Part shown: positions 17,479 to 27,200 of the stretch, one piece after another
Numbering within the stretch: position 1 is the stretch's first letter
Layout of the letters: each line of letters starts with the position of its first letter
Assembly: GCA_023663525.1 (NCBI GenBank)
Contig: JAMPHF010000002.1
Location: 604,118-668,117, forward strand
Source: Bacteroides sp.
Lineage (GTDB): Bacteria; Bacteroidota; Bacteroidia; Bacteroidales; Muribaculaceae
Length of the DNA: 64,000 nt
Reading direction: 5' to 3'
Program-made: the position numbers and the translations under genes
Notes under the pieces: model-generated
What the model saw: the letters and a program-made list of their open reading frames with translations, nothing else
What the model was told of the DNA's origin: nothing
Databases searched by the model: none

Positions 17479-18501
17479 CTACTTCTTGAAATAGACCACG
17501 CTCATGCCGGGGCGGAGGGTTGGAATGGGGTCAAGAGTGCGGGCTTTGATTTCAAACGTCTTGCTGTCCCATTGTCCGGTAGCTTTTGTGGCCTGCCATG
17601 TGGCGTAGCTGCCGAGGTCGCGGACGTAGTAGATTTTGGCTTTGACCCGCTTCTGGTCAAGGGCGGGAATCATGATCTCGATTTCGCCACCGAGTGGCAT
17701 TTCGTTGAGAAGTTCCTCGCGGACATTGAATGTCACCCACTTGTCGGAGAGCTTCAGCAGGCTCATGATTGGTGCGCCGAGCGACACGAGTTCACTCTCC
17801 TCAGGATAGACGGCATCAATCTGACCGTCGCATGGGGCAAGGAGATACTGGTCTTCGAGTAGACTCTGCACTTCTGCTACACCGCCTTTGGCCACATCGA
17901 CCATTGCGGCTGCGCTTTCCTTGTCCTCTTTCTGCGCTCCGGCCAGTGCAAGGTCGAGCTGACTTTTTGCAGCCTGATGGGCAGCCACGGCAGCATCATA
18001 GGCAGCCTTGGCCTCATCGCGCTTCTGCTCGGAAATCACGCCCTCACGGAAAAGGTTTTCCATGCGAGTGTAGGTCTTCTTGGTTATTCCGAGAGCCGCT
18101 TCGGCCTGAGTGACGAGGTCGCGGGCGGTCTGTATGATCTGTTTGCGCGTTCCTGCATCCACCTTTTGGTTCTGGGTGCGTGCCACGGTCTCCATACCTT
18201 CCGCTTGCATCAGTTTGGCGTCGGCAAGTGAGGAGTGGATGTGGACGAGCGTGTCGCCGGCTTTGACTTGATCGCCTTCGTGGACGTAGAGTTCCACCAC
18301 ACGTCCGGGAAGTTTGCCGGATATGCGTATGGTTGTGGCGTCAGCCTGTCCCTCGACGATTTCCTGAGGCTTGTTGAGGAAGAAGAAGCCTACTATGGCA
18401 AGTATGATGCAGATGACCACCATGACGGCGAGTGCCACCATGAGGATTTTGTTTTCGCGCTGCTCGGGAGTGGCAGTTGTGGTATTTTTTGATTCAGACA
18501 T
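17479..18501 (-). CDS. HlyD/EmrA-type membrane fusion protein
   Basis: 340 residues. One membrane helix (about 23-44), then the split biotinyl-lipoyl half-motif GRVVELYVHEGDQVKAGDTLVHI, a long alpha-helical hairpin (about 105-210), the second lipoyl half LLAPCDGQIDAVYPEESELVSLGAPIMSL, and a beta-barrel end. It would bridge the inner-membrane permeases and the TolC channel across the periplasm. Confidence 0.92.
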   Translation of the reverse strand: MSESKNTTTATPEQRENKILMVALAVMVVICIILAIVGFFFLNKPQEIVEGQADATTIRISGKLPGRVVELYVHEGDQVKAGDTLVHIHSSLADAKLMQAEGMETVARTQNQKVDAGTRKQIIQTARDLVTQAEAALGITKKTYTRMENLFREGVISEQKRDEAKAAYDAAVAAHQAAKSQLDLALAGAQKEDKESAAAMVDVAKGGVAEVQSLLEDQYLLAPCDGQIDAVYPEESELVSLGAPIMSLLKLSDKWVTFNVREELLNEMPLGGEIEIMIPALDQKRVKAKIYYVRDLGSYATWQATKATGQWDSKTFEIKARTLDPIPTLRPGMSVVYFKK

Positions 18502-18544
18502 ATCTTTTAATGTTATTAGTCAGTTAGTTTGTCATTAGTCGCTG

Positions 18545-18735
18545 CTGAAAAGTGTACAGAGGGACAGGAGGGACAGAAGTAACAGATTTTTTTCAGTTAG
18601 TTGACAGTCATTATCTTCAGTCATTGGACATTAATGAACTTGCTGTTTGACATCGGTTTGACCTTGCGGATGGACGATATAATCTATATGTCTCTTATGC
18701 TCCTTTTGTCTTTATGTCCCCTTATTCGGCTGATG
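18545..18735. repeat. Family C inverted repeat
   Basis: Left arm GTACAGAGGGACAGGAGGGA (18555 on) with ACAGAAGTAACAG, right arm TCTCTTATGCTCCTTTTGTC (18690 on) followed by TTTATGTCCCC; a duplicated CCCCTTATTCGGCT unit lies at 18718-18750. It fills the gap between the HlyD and TolC genes. Confidence 0.5.
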
Positions 18736-18742
18736 TGTCCCC

Positions 18743-20215
18743 TTATTCGGCTCCGGTATTTATTTCCAGTTTTCCAAGCACTTTGTTGAGGTAGACATCG
18801 CAGAGGTAGACGTCGATGCGTGCATCGACGTTTTCGGAATGGGCTTTGAGCCAAGCAGTCTGGGCTTCCATGACATTATCGACAGTCATGACCCCGTCAC
18901 GGAAACCGAGGTTGGCACAGCGGAGATTCTCGTCGGCTTTTGCGAGATTAGTCTCGGTCATGTTGAATGTCTTCATGGCTTCCTGAGCCTTGAATGAAGC
19001 CTGATTGACCTGAAGATCCACAAGCTCGCGGGCATTGTCGAGTTCGAGGCGTGCCGCCACGGTCTGAGCTTTGGCCGCACGGAGTTTGTTGTAGTTGCCT
19101 CCCCAATGCCAGATAGGGACGGTGAGCATTGCACCTACGGAGAACATCCCGTTGAAACGTTTCTCGAAACCGTCAAACATGTTGGGGTTTGAGAACGAGT
19201 ATGCCCCGACGAGTGCAAGGTTCGGGAGCATTGATGCACGCGCCACGTTCTCTTTCTCCTTAAATATCTTCACTCCGAGCTCAAGCGCGCGGAGGTCATC
19301 TCGGTCAGAGTAGACTTGCTCCATGTCATAAACTTTTGCCACGGGTTCGGTAGCGGCTATTGACTGCGCATTCTCGTCGGCAAGTGTGAAGGTGGAATGT
19401 ATGGGGATTCCGCATACCTGGGCGAGAGCCATGCGCGAGAGGACGAGACCGTTGTCAACTTTCGTGAGGTCCACCTGAGCCGAGTTGAGTTTGACATCGA
19501 CGGTGAGCTGGTCGCGCCGGGTGGCAACTCCCTGCTCCACCATGAGGGCTACGTTGTGGCTGAGCGTGTCGAGGAGATTGACATAGCTGACGGCGAGTTT
19601 CTGCTTGGCTTTGAGTGAGACCACCTGCCAGTAGGCTGCATCGACGGCATAGACCACATCCTGAGCGGTGTTGTCGCGCAGGGCGCGGGCGAGATTCTCC
19701 GCATAGCCGGTGATTTTGTTCATGGACACGATCTTGCCTCCCATATAGATGGGCTGCGTAAGGGTGACGGCTCCGAAAAACACGTTGTGGAGGTCGTAAC
19801 TCAGCGCATCCTTGGGCAGATAGGCCATCTGTTCGGGGATGGGCTGACCGTTGACCATCAGCGGTTCGCCGGTGGCAGGATTCTTGACGAGACCAAACTC
19901 GTAGTCCTGCTTTTCAAGGTTGAATGTCTTGACCGGAAGCAGTTGGTCGGAGGCAAATACGGAGACTCCTTTCTGATTATACATGTAGCCTCCGGCAAAG
20001 TCGATGGCCGGGAGATAGGCTGCAAATGCCTGGTCTTTCTCATAGCCTGCCACCTTTATCTGCTGTGCGGACTTGCGCAGCTCCTTGTTGTTGGCGAGGG
20101 CGAGTTCCCTGCACTGCCCGAGAGTCAGCACACTCCCTTCGTCCACGGTGGTTTGGGCGACCATACCGACTGACCATAGACTGATCAGGGAGAGGATGAT
20201 ACTTCGTGTTGACAT
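18743..20215 (-). CDS. TolC family outer membrane efflux protein
   Basis: 490 residues with a signal peptide (SIILSLISLWSVGMVAQ). Two OEP repeats with the usual openings LTLGQCRELALANNKELRKSAQQIKVAGYEK and later LDDRDDLRALELG-like segments. It forms the outer-membrane exit duct for the export unit downstream. Start at either 20224 or 20215; the second (MSTRSIIL) gives a cleaner signal peptide. Confidence 0.92.
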   Translation of the reverse strand: MSTRSIILSLISLWSVGMVAQTTVDEGSVLTLGQCRELALANNKELRKSAQQIKVAGYEKDQAFAAYLPAIDFAGGYMYNQKGVSVFASDQLLPVKTFNLEKQDYEFGLVKNPATGEPLMVNGQPIPEQMAYLPKDALSYDLHNVFFGAVTLTQPIYMGGKIVSMNKITGYAENLARALRDNTAQDVVYAVDAAYWQVVSLKAKQKLAVSYVNLLDTLSHNVALMVEQGVATRRDQLTVDVKLNSAQVDLTKVDNGLVLSRMALAQVCGIPIHSTFTLADENAQSIAATEPVAKVYDMEQVYSDRDDLRALELGVKIFKEKENVARASMLPNLALVGAYSFSNPNMFDGFEKRFNGMFSVGAMLTVPIWHWGGNYNKLRAAKAQTVAARLELDNARELVDLQVNQASFKAQEAMKTFNMTETNLAKADENLRCANLGFRDGVMTVDNVMEAQTAWLKAHSENVDARIDVYLCDVYLNKVLGKLEINTGAE

Positions 20216-20287
20216 GATGTGCATGTTTGGTTAGTTGGTTAGTTGGTTAACGTGATGATGGCCCCCGGGCGTTGACCTAAGGGCTTG

Positions 20288-20295
20288 CAAATATA
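20288..20295 (-). promoter_or_regulatory. -7 box of the TolC export operon
   Basis: TATATTTG on the minus strand, about 73 bp before the gene; no clear TTG at the -33 position. Between it and the start codon are GGTTAGTT repeats. Confidence 0.5.
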
Positions 20296-20404
20296 ACCTC
20301 TTTTCAATAATAAAAGTTTAATTTAACGAAACAATTATTAATCGCAAAACGATGAATTATTGGTCAGTTTCGCGGGTGAATAGCTTATACTATATCCGAC
20401 AGAT

Positions 20405-20624
20405 AGGGGTACAGAAGGACAAGAGGGGACAGAAGCAACAAGTTTATAACAAGTTTATAACAAGTTTATAATATAAAAGGTATGGATAATATAATGATTG
20501 TCCAACTGATTATCGAAAATCAATTAATGCTTTGATTAATAAATGGATATAGACACACCCTTAATCCCCCCATAGGGCAAAAAAATCTCTTGTTGCTTTT
20601 GTCCCTCTTGTCCTTCTGTACCCT
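20405..20624. repeat. Family C long inverted repeat, best copy
   Basis: Left arm 20405-20442 (AGGGGTACAGAAGGACAAGA then GGGGACAGAAGCAACAAG) and right arm 20589-20624 are almost perfect complements. The interior has three direct AACAAGTTTATA repeats (20438-20472). It lies between the diverging TolC promoter and the end of the DUF4421 gene. Confidence 0.85.
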
Positions 20625-20662
20625 TATCCAATCTGCACCTCCTGAAATCCAATGACTGAAAA

Positions 20663-21787
20663 TCAGAATCTCATACCGACTATCAGGGTGATTGAGTTGA
20701 TCGAGCTGAAGTGTGTGAAGCTGGAGTTGTAGTACAGCGAGCCGTTTGACCGTAGCTGTCCCGAGGCAAAAAGCAGCCCGTGGTTATACGTACAGCACAA
20801 TGACAGACGGTAGCTGTTGGCAATCATGTTGCGCGCACCGTCCGTGGCATCCTCATACGTCCGCTTGTAGCCCAACGCGCCCATTATTGTCATGTTCAGC
20901 AGCCAGCGTCTCGGTTTCAATGCCCAGTTGCGCGCATAGCCACCGAGCACTGCGATGTCGCGGTAGTGGAAACGGTAGTGTGGGCTGTCGAGAGGAAGCT
21001 CCTTGAGCATGTCGGGCGGAAGATTGCTGAAATTCATGCTGATGTCCTGCTCGCCGAGATTCAGACCGACAATGGCCGTTCCGGCAGTCCTCAGTTGATA
21101 TTTCGAGAACGTATAGGCGGCCGCGTGGGAATATTTGTAGTGATTGAAGAAATAGTAAGCGTCGAGGTTGGAAGTAGTGACGCTTACATCATCGAAATGA
21201 TAGTGAATGCCTTTGCCGTTGTTGTACTCGCCGAAACGTGTCAGGATCATACCGCCCTCCGACGACACCTTATTATAATTGACAAAGAACCGCGAGCAGG
21301 TGAAGTCAAAGTTGAATGTGCGCCGGTTGGTATTACGCTCGAAAAGTTTATCGATGTTCCACATGTAGCCGATACTCACCGCCATGAAACTCAGATAGGC
21401 ACCTGCATCCGAGAAAAGGTCGGAGTGCATGGAGATCTGTGTGTTTTTCGGGAAAATCATTGTCTGCGTTTCCAGCCAACTGTAAGTTTTGCCCTGGAGC
21501 TTCCAGTTCTTGCCTGTCCCGACCACGTAGGTCGTGTCGTAGGAGTTAAACGTCTTGTCACCCCAGTTGTAGACGTTGAGGGCAAAGCGGGGGAAAGCCG
21601 GATAGCACACCGTAGTGTCATGGATTCGGAAACCATTGTCGATGAGCTGGCTTATCCATCTGGTCGAACTGTGTGGCAGCGAATCGCAAGGAGTGGACTG
21701 TGCCGATGCGTCAAGCCCTGCGAGATTAGTCGCAAGGAGGCATAATGTCAGTATGAAATAACGCGCAAAAATCTTCAGCATAGCCAC
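20663..21787 (-). CDS. DUF4421 family outer-envelope protein
   Basis: 374 residues with a signal peptide ending near ASAQ. The segment YDTTYVVGTGKNWKLQGKTYSWLE is the DUF4421 hallmark. Alternating beta-strand segments and the terminal strand INSITLIVGMRF indicate an outer-membrane beta-barrel. Function is not known for the family. Single gene with its own promoter. Confidence 0.85.
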   Translation of the reverse strand: MAMLKIFARYFILTLCLLATNLAGLDASAQSTPCDSLPHSSTRWISQLIDNGFRIHDTTVCYPAFPRFALNVYNWGDKTFNSYDTTYVVGTGKNWKLQGKTYSWLETQTMIFPKNTQISMHSDLFSDAGAYLSFMAVSIGYMWNIDKLFERNTNRRTFNFDFTCSRFFVNYNKVSSEGGMILTRFGEYNNGKGIHYHFDDVSVTTSNLDAYYFFNHYKYSHAAAYTFSKYQLRTAGTAIVGLNLGEQDISMNFSNLPPDMLKELPLDSPHYRFHYRDIAVLGGYARNWALKPRRWLLNMTIMGALGYKRTYEDATDGARNMIANSYRLSLCCTYNHGLLFASGQLRSNGSLYYNSSFTHFSSINSITLIVGMRF

Positions 21788-21807
21788 GGTTCACCTTTAT
21801 CTGTCTG

Positions 21808-21840
21808 CAAAATTACGCAAAATCCCTGCAATTTATGCAA
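21808..21840 (-). promoter_or_regulatory. Promoter of the DUF4421 gene
   Basis: Minus-strand TTG (21840-21838), 22-bp spacer, TAATTTTG (21815-21808). Confidence 0.6.
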
Positions 21841-21898
21841 CATTCGTCCCAAAATTGCACGAGACGGCATCCACCGCATCCACCAAGCCTGCCACGCT

Positions 21899-22528
21899 CT
21901 ATACCGAACACATCGCCGTGTAACCTTCCCGGAACATCAGGAGTACTAATATTATTGACAGATAGCCGCTGTCAATGTCACCGGGAGCGAGTCCGCCGGA
22001 GGTAGTGTCATCCATCTTGACGCGCAGCCTGACGAGTATCTCCGCTTTCCATTTTTTCACCGTAATCTCCGCCACACCCATCCGCGTGGCGATTTCCGCG
22101 TTTTTAAGACCATCGAAATAGCTCATCCTAAGCACCTCGCGGTATCTCAGCGGAAGTGATTCGATGGCCGAATAGAGGCTGTCGAGCATCTCCTGTTCGA
22201 GAATCGCAACGTCAAGCTCATCGGTAGCCTCGTCTGTGGTGCCGCTGCCCAGATAATTGTTCTGCGACTGCTGCTTTCTCAGCATTGCCACCGCGTTGTG
22301 GTAGACACATTTTATTATATATGCATACCAGGTGGCTGAATTCTTCAGACGGTGACGTTCGGTGTATGAACTCATCACCGCGTCCTGCACACAGTCTTCT
22401 GCGAGATACGAAAGCTCCTCGCCTAACTGTCTTGACGCATAGACAAGCAGCCCGGGATACAACTGTTCATAAAAAGGCGTGACATCGCCCCGTATGAAAG
22501 ATTTGTAGATGTGATTGTAGTCATACAT
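21899..22528 (-). CDS. ECF-type RNA polymerase sigma factor
   Basis: 209 residues. Region 2 (FYEQLYPGLLVYASRQLGEELSYLAEDCVQDAVMSSY, then ATWYAYIIKCVYHNAVAMLRKQ) and region 4 (LPLRYREVLRMSYFDGLKNAEIATRMGVAEITVKKWKAEIL) are clear. ATG 22528 is chosen because the longer frame to 22627 crosses the promoter. An unusual hydrophobic tail (YLSIILVLLMFREGY) ends the protein. It probably directs transcription of the FecR/SusC locus that begins 288 bp away on the other strand. Confidence 0.9.
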   Translation of the reverse strand: MYDYNHIYKSFIRGDVTPFYEQLYPGLLVYASRQLGEELSYLAEDCVQDAVMSSYTERHRLKNSATWYAYIIKCVYHNAVAMLRKQQSQNNYLGSGTTDEATDELDVAILEQEMLDSLYSAIESLPLRYREVLRMSYFDGLKNAEIATRMGVAEITVKKWKAEILVRLRVKMDDTTSGGLAPGDIDSGYLSIILVLLMFREGYTAMCSV

Positions 22529-22533
22529 GAATG

Positions 22534-22563
22534 CAAAATTAAGAAATTTATAGCGAAAACCAA
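22534..22563 (-). promoter_or_regulatory. Promoter of the ECF sigma gene
   Basis: Minus-strand TTG (22563-22561), 19-bp spacer, TAATTTTG (22541-22534), only 5 bp from the ATG, so nearly leaderless; a housekeeping-type promoter. Confidence 0.65.
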
Positions 22564-22666
22564 GTGTTAAATGGCATTTTGCTAAAAAATCAAAAAATAA
22601 TTGAAAATTTGATATACTTTTCACCACCCATCCCCTTTTATCTATGTAAACTTCAAAAAAAGTATT

Positions 22667-22783
22667 AAGGATGAAGTGTCAAGTATGAAGTGTCAAGTAT
22701 CAAGTATGAAGTATCAAGTATGAGATTTGATGACTGAAAAATCTGTTACTTATGTCCCTCTTGTCCTTTTGTACCCTTGTCAT
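22667..22783. repeat. AAGTATGAAGTGTC tandem tract plus one family C arm
   Basis: Degenerate direct repeats of AAGTATGAAGTGTC/AAGTATC at 22667-22723, then TTATGTCCCTCTTGTCC and TTTTGTACCC (to 22776), a right arm of family C with no left partner nearby. This fills the sigma/FecR divergent region; no TAnnTTTG promoter for fecR is obvious, as expected if an ECF sigma reads it. Confidence 0.55.
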
Positions 22784-22815
22784 CCTGATGAACTAAGTTA
22801 TTAACGATTAAATAA

Positions 22816-24015
22816 ATGACTCCTTCACTTCTGTTCCGTTACGCTACCGGTCGATGCACTCCGCAGGAACGCGCCCTCATTGAAAAATGGGCGGGTGAGG
22901 GCTCTGCGCGCCGTGCGCTTCTCGACCGCATCGCTGACCCCGCATACGTCAGCCGTCAACTTGCGCGCCGTCAGCTCGTGAGCATTGACCGCCCTATGGC
23001 CGACATGAAGCGACGCATCGAGGCCTCGCGCCGCAGAGTCGGGGTGCGGATTCTTTCCATAGCGGCAGCGGTGGTGGTGATAATAGGTGTCAGCTTCATC
23101 TTCCTCAACATATTCTCTCCCCAATTGTCGTCACCGGCTGCAATAACCAAGTCTGATCCCTCATACGAATTGACCGATACTGTCAGCCTTCACGAAATCA
23201 AGCATGGTTCGGTCCGCGCCCGTCTCTTGACCTCCAACGGCACATCCATCGACCTCCATGCCTCCGATACCGTCATGCCTGCCAACCACTGCGCAGCAAT
23301 CGCAAGCTCCGATAATTCCGGCAAGGAGACCACCCGCTCGCTCTGCCTCGATGTCCCCCGTGGCGGTGAGTTCAAGGTTATGCTTGAGGACAGCACAGAG
23401 GTGTGGCTCAACTCCGAGTCAACACTTGTCTATCCCGAAATCTTTGGCTCATCGGAGCGCAGAGTCTGCCTGACGGGCGAAGCCTACTTCTCGGTAAGGA
23501 AAGACGCATCCCGTCCGTTTTGCGTCGTGACCGATGGTCAGATTGTCAAGGTCTATGGCACGATGTTCAATGTCCGTGCCTACCCCGGCGACTCATGCGT
23601 CTACACCACACTTGAGCAAGGCTCAATCTCCATATCGCGCACCGACATCTCCTCGGGCGAGGTGCTGATTTCCCCCGGTCATCAGGCACGCCTCAACCTT
23701 TCCGACCGCAAGCTCAATCTCCGCGAGGTCGATCCGAAGGTCATCACCGGGTGGCGGCATGGACGTTTCGTCTTCGAGGAGCAACCGTTGTCGGTCATCA
23801 TGCGTGACCTCAGCCGGTGGTATGACTTCAAATATGAATTTACCGATCCGGTCTTGGAGTCAATCGTGTTCATGGGAAGCATCCCGCGCTACACCGACTT
23901 CGCCACTGCCATATCCATCATAGAGAAAAGTGGAAACCTCCGCTTCACCACCGATGGACACAAAGTCATAGTCTCCCCCATGGAAAATAATGGAAAGGGA
24001 CATAATATGTCGTAG
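22816..24015 (+). CDS. FecR family anti-sigma factor
   Basis: 399 residues. Short cytoplasmic N-terminus (LFRYATGRCTPQERALIEKW), one membrane helix (about 76-99, RILSIAAAVVVIIGVSFIF), a periplasmic FecR domain (LCLDVPRGGEFKVMLEDSTEVWLNSESTLVYP through TMFNVRAY) and a C-terminal DUF4974-type domain (LSVIMRDLSRWYDFKYEF). It would hold the ECF sigma inactive until the SusC transducer signals. Unusually it is divergent from its sigma gene and codirectional with SusC. Confidence 0.92.
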   Translation: MTPSLLFRYATGRCTPQERALIEKWAGEGSARRALLDRIADPAYVSRQLARRQLVSIDRPMADMKRRIEASRRRVGVRILSIAAAVVVIIGVSFIFLNIFSPQLSSPAAITKSDPSYELTDTVSLHEIKHGSVRARLLTSNGTSIDLHASDTVMPANHCAAIASSDNSGKETTRSLCLDVPRGGEFKVMLEDSTEVWLNSESTLVYPEIFGSSERRVCLTGEAYFSVRKDASRPFCVVTDGQIVKVYGTMFNVRAYPGDSCVYTTLEQGSISISRTDISSGEVLISPGHQARLNLSDRKLNLREVDPKVITGWRHGRFVFEEQPLSVIMRDLSRWYDFKYEFTDPVLESIVFMGSIPRYTDFATAISIIEKSGNLRFTTDGHKVIVSPMENNGKGHNMS

Positions 24016-24127
24016 GGACATGCCTTTGGCATGTTTGAAATAAAAGGTAGGGACATGCCTTTGGCATGTTTGAAATAAATAAGAGAGAGACCGGGTTTAT
24101 CCCAACATGCCAAAGGCATGTCCCTAC
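24012..24127. repeat. Family A element: two direct and one inverted half
   Basis: Two consecutive GTAGGGACATGCC...GGCATGTTTG halves (24012-24043, 24047-24080) and one inverted half (24102-24127). Each half is itself a 7-bp stem (ACATGCC/GGCATGT) with a TTT loop. The extra left half suggests slippage or partial duplication. A family-C right arm (24145-24172) follows before susC. Confidence 0.85.
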
Positions 24128-24269
24128 AGATATAAAACTCTGTTTCTACTGTCTCTCCAGTCCTTCTGTACCTTATAAGCAATTGACTGAAAACCACAGT
24201 AATAACCAATCATATAGGCCGTTGGGCCAATCTCGTATTACATTTTTATTAATCCAATTTTTTTACACA

Positions 24270-27200
24270 ATGAAAAAAGTACTATTAGTCCTCCTGTTGG
24301 CTGTGACGCTGCTCGTGCCGCTCGACGGTTACGCGCGTACCTACAAAGCCAAGTTTGAAAAGGCAACCCCCGAGGAAGTCATCAAGACACTCAAACAGGA
24401 GACGGGTTTAGAATTTGTCTATCAGAAAGACCTTCTGAAGCAGGCCAAAAGTCCCGTGACATGCGACTACTCCGGTCTGTCGCTCGACCAGCTCCTCAAC
24501 CGTGTCATTTCCGTCAACATGTTCCTCGACTATGAGGTGGTTGACAAGAGTGTCATCCTCAAAGCCCCCAACCTCAAGGTCGATGTCATCACCGGCACCA
24601 TCAAGGGTATTGTCTATGACGCTGAGGAAGGAGAGCCGCTCGCCGGTGCGACAGTCATGATCGACGGCACCACGCAGCTCACCGTCTCGGATGTTGACGG
24701 CCGTTTCACCCTCAACAATGTCAAGGCTCTCAACCCCGTGGTCTCTGCCCTCTTTGTCGGCATGAAGCCTGCGTCGGTCCGTGTCACAAAGAAAAATCAG
24801 GACGACATCCGCTTCAATCTTGAGATGCACGCCACAATGATGAGCGAAGTCGTTGTGACCGGCTATGCTGATGTCAGCAAAGAGAAAATGACCGGTGCTA
24901 CCGCCACAATCACTGCCGACAAGCTCGATGACCGCTACACCCTCAATCTTCTCGACAACCTCGAAGGCCGCGTGGCAGGTCTTTCGACCTACGGCGGTCG
25001 CCCCATCATCCGTGGTGTCGGCACACTCAACGGCTCGTCAACCCCGCTCCTCGTTGTTGACGGTCTTCCCATCGAAGGCGACATCGAGGACCTCAACCCC
25101 TACGACATCGAGAGCGTCAACGTCCTCAAGGATGCCGCAGCCTCTGCAATCTATGGTGCTCGCGCTGCCAACGGTATCATTGTCGTGACCACCAAGAATG
25201 CCAAGAAGAAAGGCAAGATTGACATCGACTTCTCCGCCAACCTCACATGGTATGAGAACAAGAACATGGACTACCATGACAACTTCTACATGGATGCGGA
25301 GGAGCATATCAAAGCCGAGTCAAATTGGTATGAGTACTACTTCTTCCAGGAGGATGGCTACAAGAACAATCCTGTGTCAAACATCATGATGGAGCAGATG
25401 TATATCGACATGGGTTATCTCTCTCCCACACCCATCGAGTATGCCTACTTTCAGCTCGCCAACGGTCAGATCACACGTGATGACCTCAACAAGAAGATTG
25501 ACAGCCTCCGTGGCAACAACTATGCGCAGGACTATGCTGACGCAGTCTATCGACGTCAGGTGATCCAGCAGTACAACCTCGCTCTCCGCAGCTCCTCTGA
25601 CAAATCGCGCAACAACATCGTCATCAACTACAAGCATGACAACAGCGGTATCATAAACCATAAGAACGATTGGCTCAACGTGTCCTACAAGGGCAGCTTT
25701 GACATTGCCAAGTGGCTCACCGCGACAGCGTCAATCAACACCATCTTCGCCGATGGTCGCGCATTCGGTTCAGATTACAACACGTCCGTTACCAACCCCT
25801 GGGCCTACGCTCCCTACTATCCTTTCTACAAAGAGGACGGAACACGCCACCGTTATTACAGTTGGTACTCCGGTAATGGTCTCGCCACGCTTGATCCCGC
25901 GTTCCATGACCTCGGTGAAGATCCGGTAGAGGAGATGTACAACAACACCACCTCGACGCGTCGCCAGAACATGCGCTACCACGCCGATCTCCTTTTCAGA
26001 ATCCTTCCCGGTCTCACTGCCAATACCCAGTTTATCTATGAGACTGAGATGACAAATGCGCAAACCCATGCCACTGAGCAGAGCCACGCAGCGCGAGTGA
26101 TCCGCAACGCCTACACTGTCAGCGACGGCAAGGGTGGCTACAAGTATCTCACTCCCGAAAACGGTGGCTTCCTTCAGACCACTGAGACAAATATGAATGC
26201 GTGGACTGCCCGTGGTCAGCTCAACTACAACCGCACCTTCGGCAAGCACGACATCGCAGCCATCGCCGGTGTCGAGTTCCGTGAGACCAAATACAAAGGC
26301 ACCAAGGCTCTCGCTCTCGGCTATGATGAGCAGCTCCAGTCAAGCATGACCCATACTGTTGATTTCGCTGCACTCGGTATGATGGACTATAATACTGATT
26401 ATATGGCGGATATGGGTGGCTATCCCTCTAGCCAGTTTGCATTCTGGCCCTATCTGCAGGATGGTATGGGTATTGTCCCCGAAGTCCATCACCGCTATGG
26501 CTCAGCCTACGCCAACCTGACCTACACATACGATGAGAAGTACAACGTCTTTGGGTCATTCCGTAAGGACTATGCCGATGTGTTCGGTCTCAACTCCAAG
26601 TTCCGTGGCAAACCGCTGTGGTCAGTAGGCGCGGGATGGAACATCCACAACGAGGAGTTTGCCCATGACTTCGCTTCATGGCTCTCGTTCCTCAAGCTCC
26701 GCTTCTCCTACGGTGTCACCGGTAACATCTATCAGGGTGCGACCTCTGTCATGACAGCAACGGCAGGCGACATCAACGAGTACACCAACTTGCCCTACGG
26801 TTCGGTGACCTCACCCGCCAACCCCGACCTCCGTTGGGAGCAGAACAAGACGACCAACGTCGGTCTCGACTTCAGCTTCTTCAACTATCGTCTGCGCGGA
26901 TCGTTTGACTTCTACAACAAAATAGGTAAGGATATCTTCAACGGTCTCAACCTCGACCCTACCTGTGGCTTCACATCAATCATAGCCAATGCAGCCTCGA
27001 TCAAGAATGTCGGTGTCGAACTCGTCGCCTCCTACGATTGGTTCATCCCCAAAGGTCGCCGCGACTTCTCGTGGACTACAAGCATGACTTTCACTTATAA
27101 TAAGAACGAAGTGACCGATGTTGAGAATGACGCTACCAAGGCCTATCAGCTTGTATCGACCCCCTACAAGAAGGGTTACCCCGTGAATGCTCTCTGGAGC

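Noticed and set aside
20966..21745. 259-codon frame antisense to the DUF4421 gene
   Set aside because: The sense strand has a signal peptide and the DUF4421 signature; this is a shadow.
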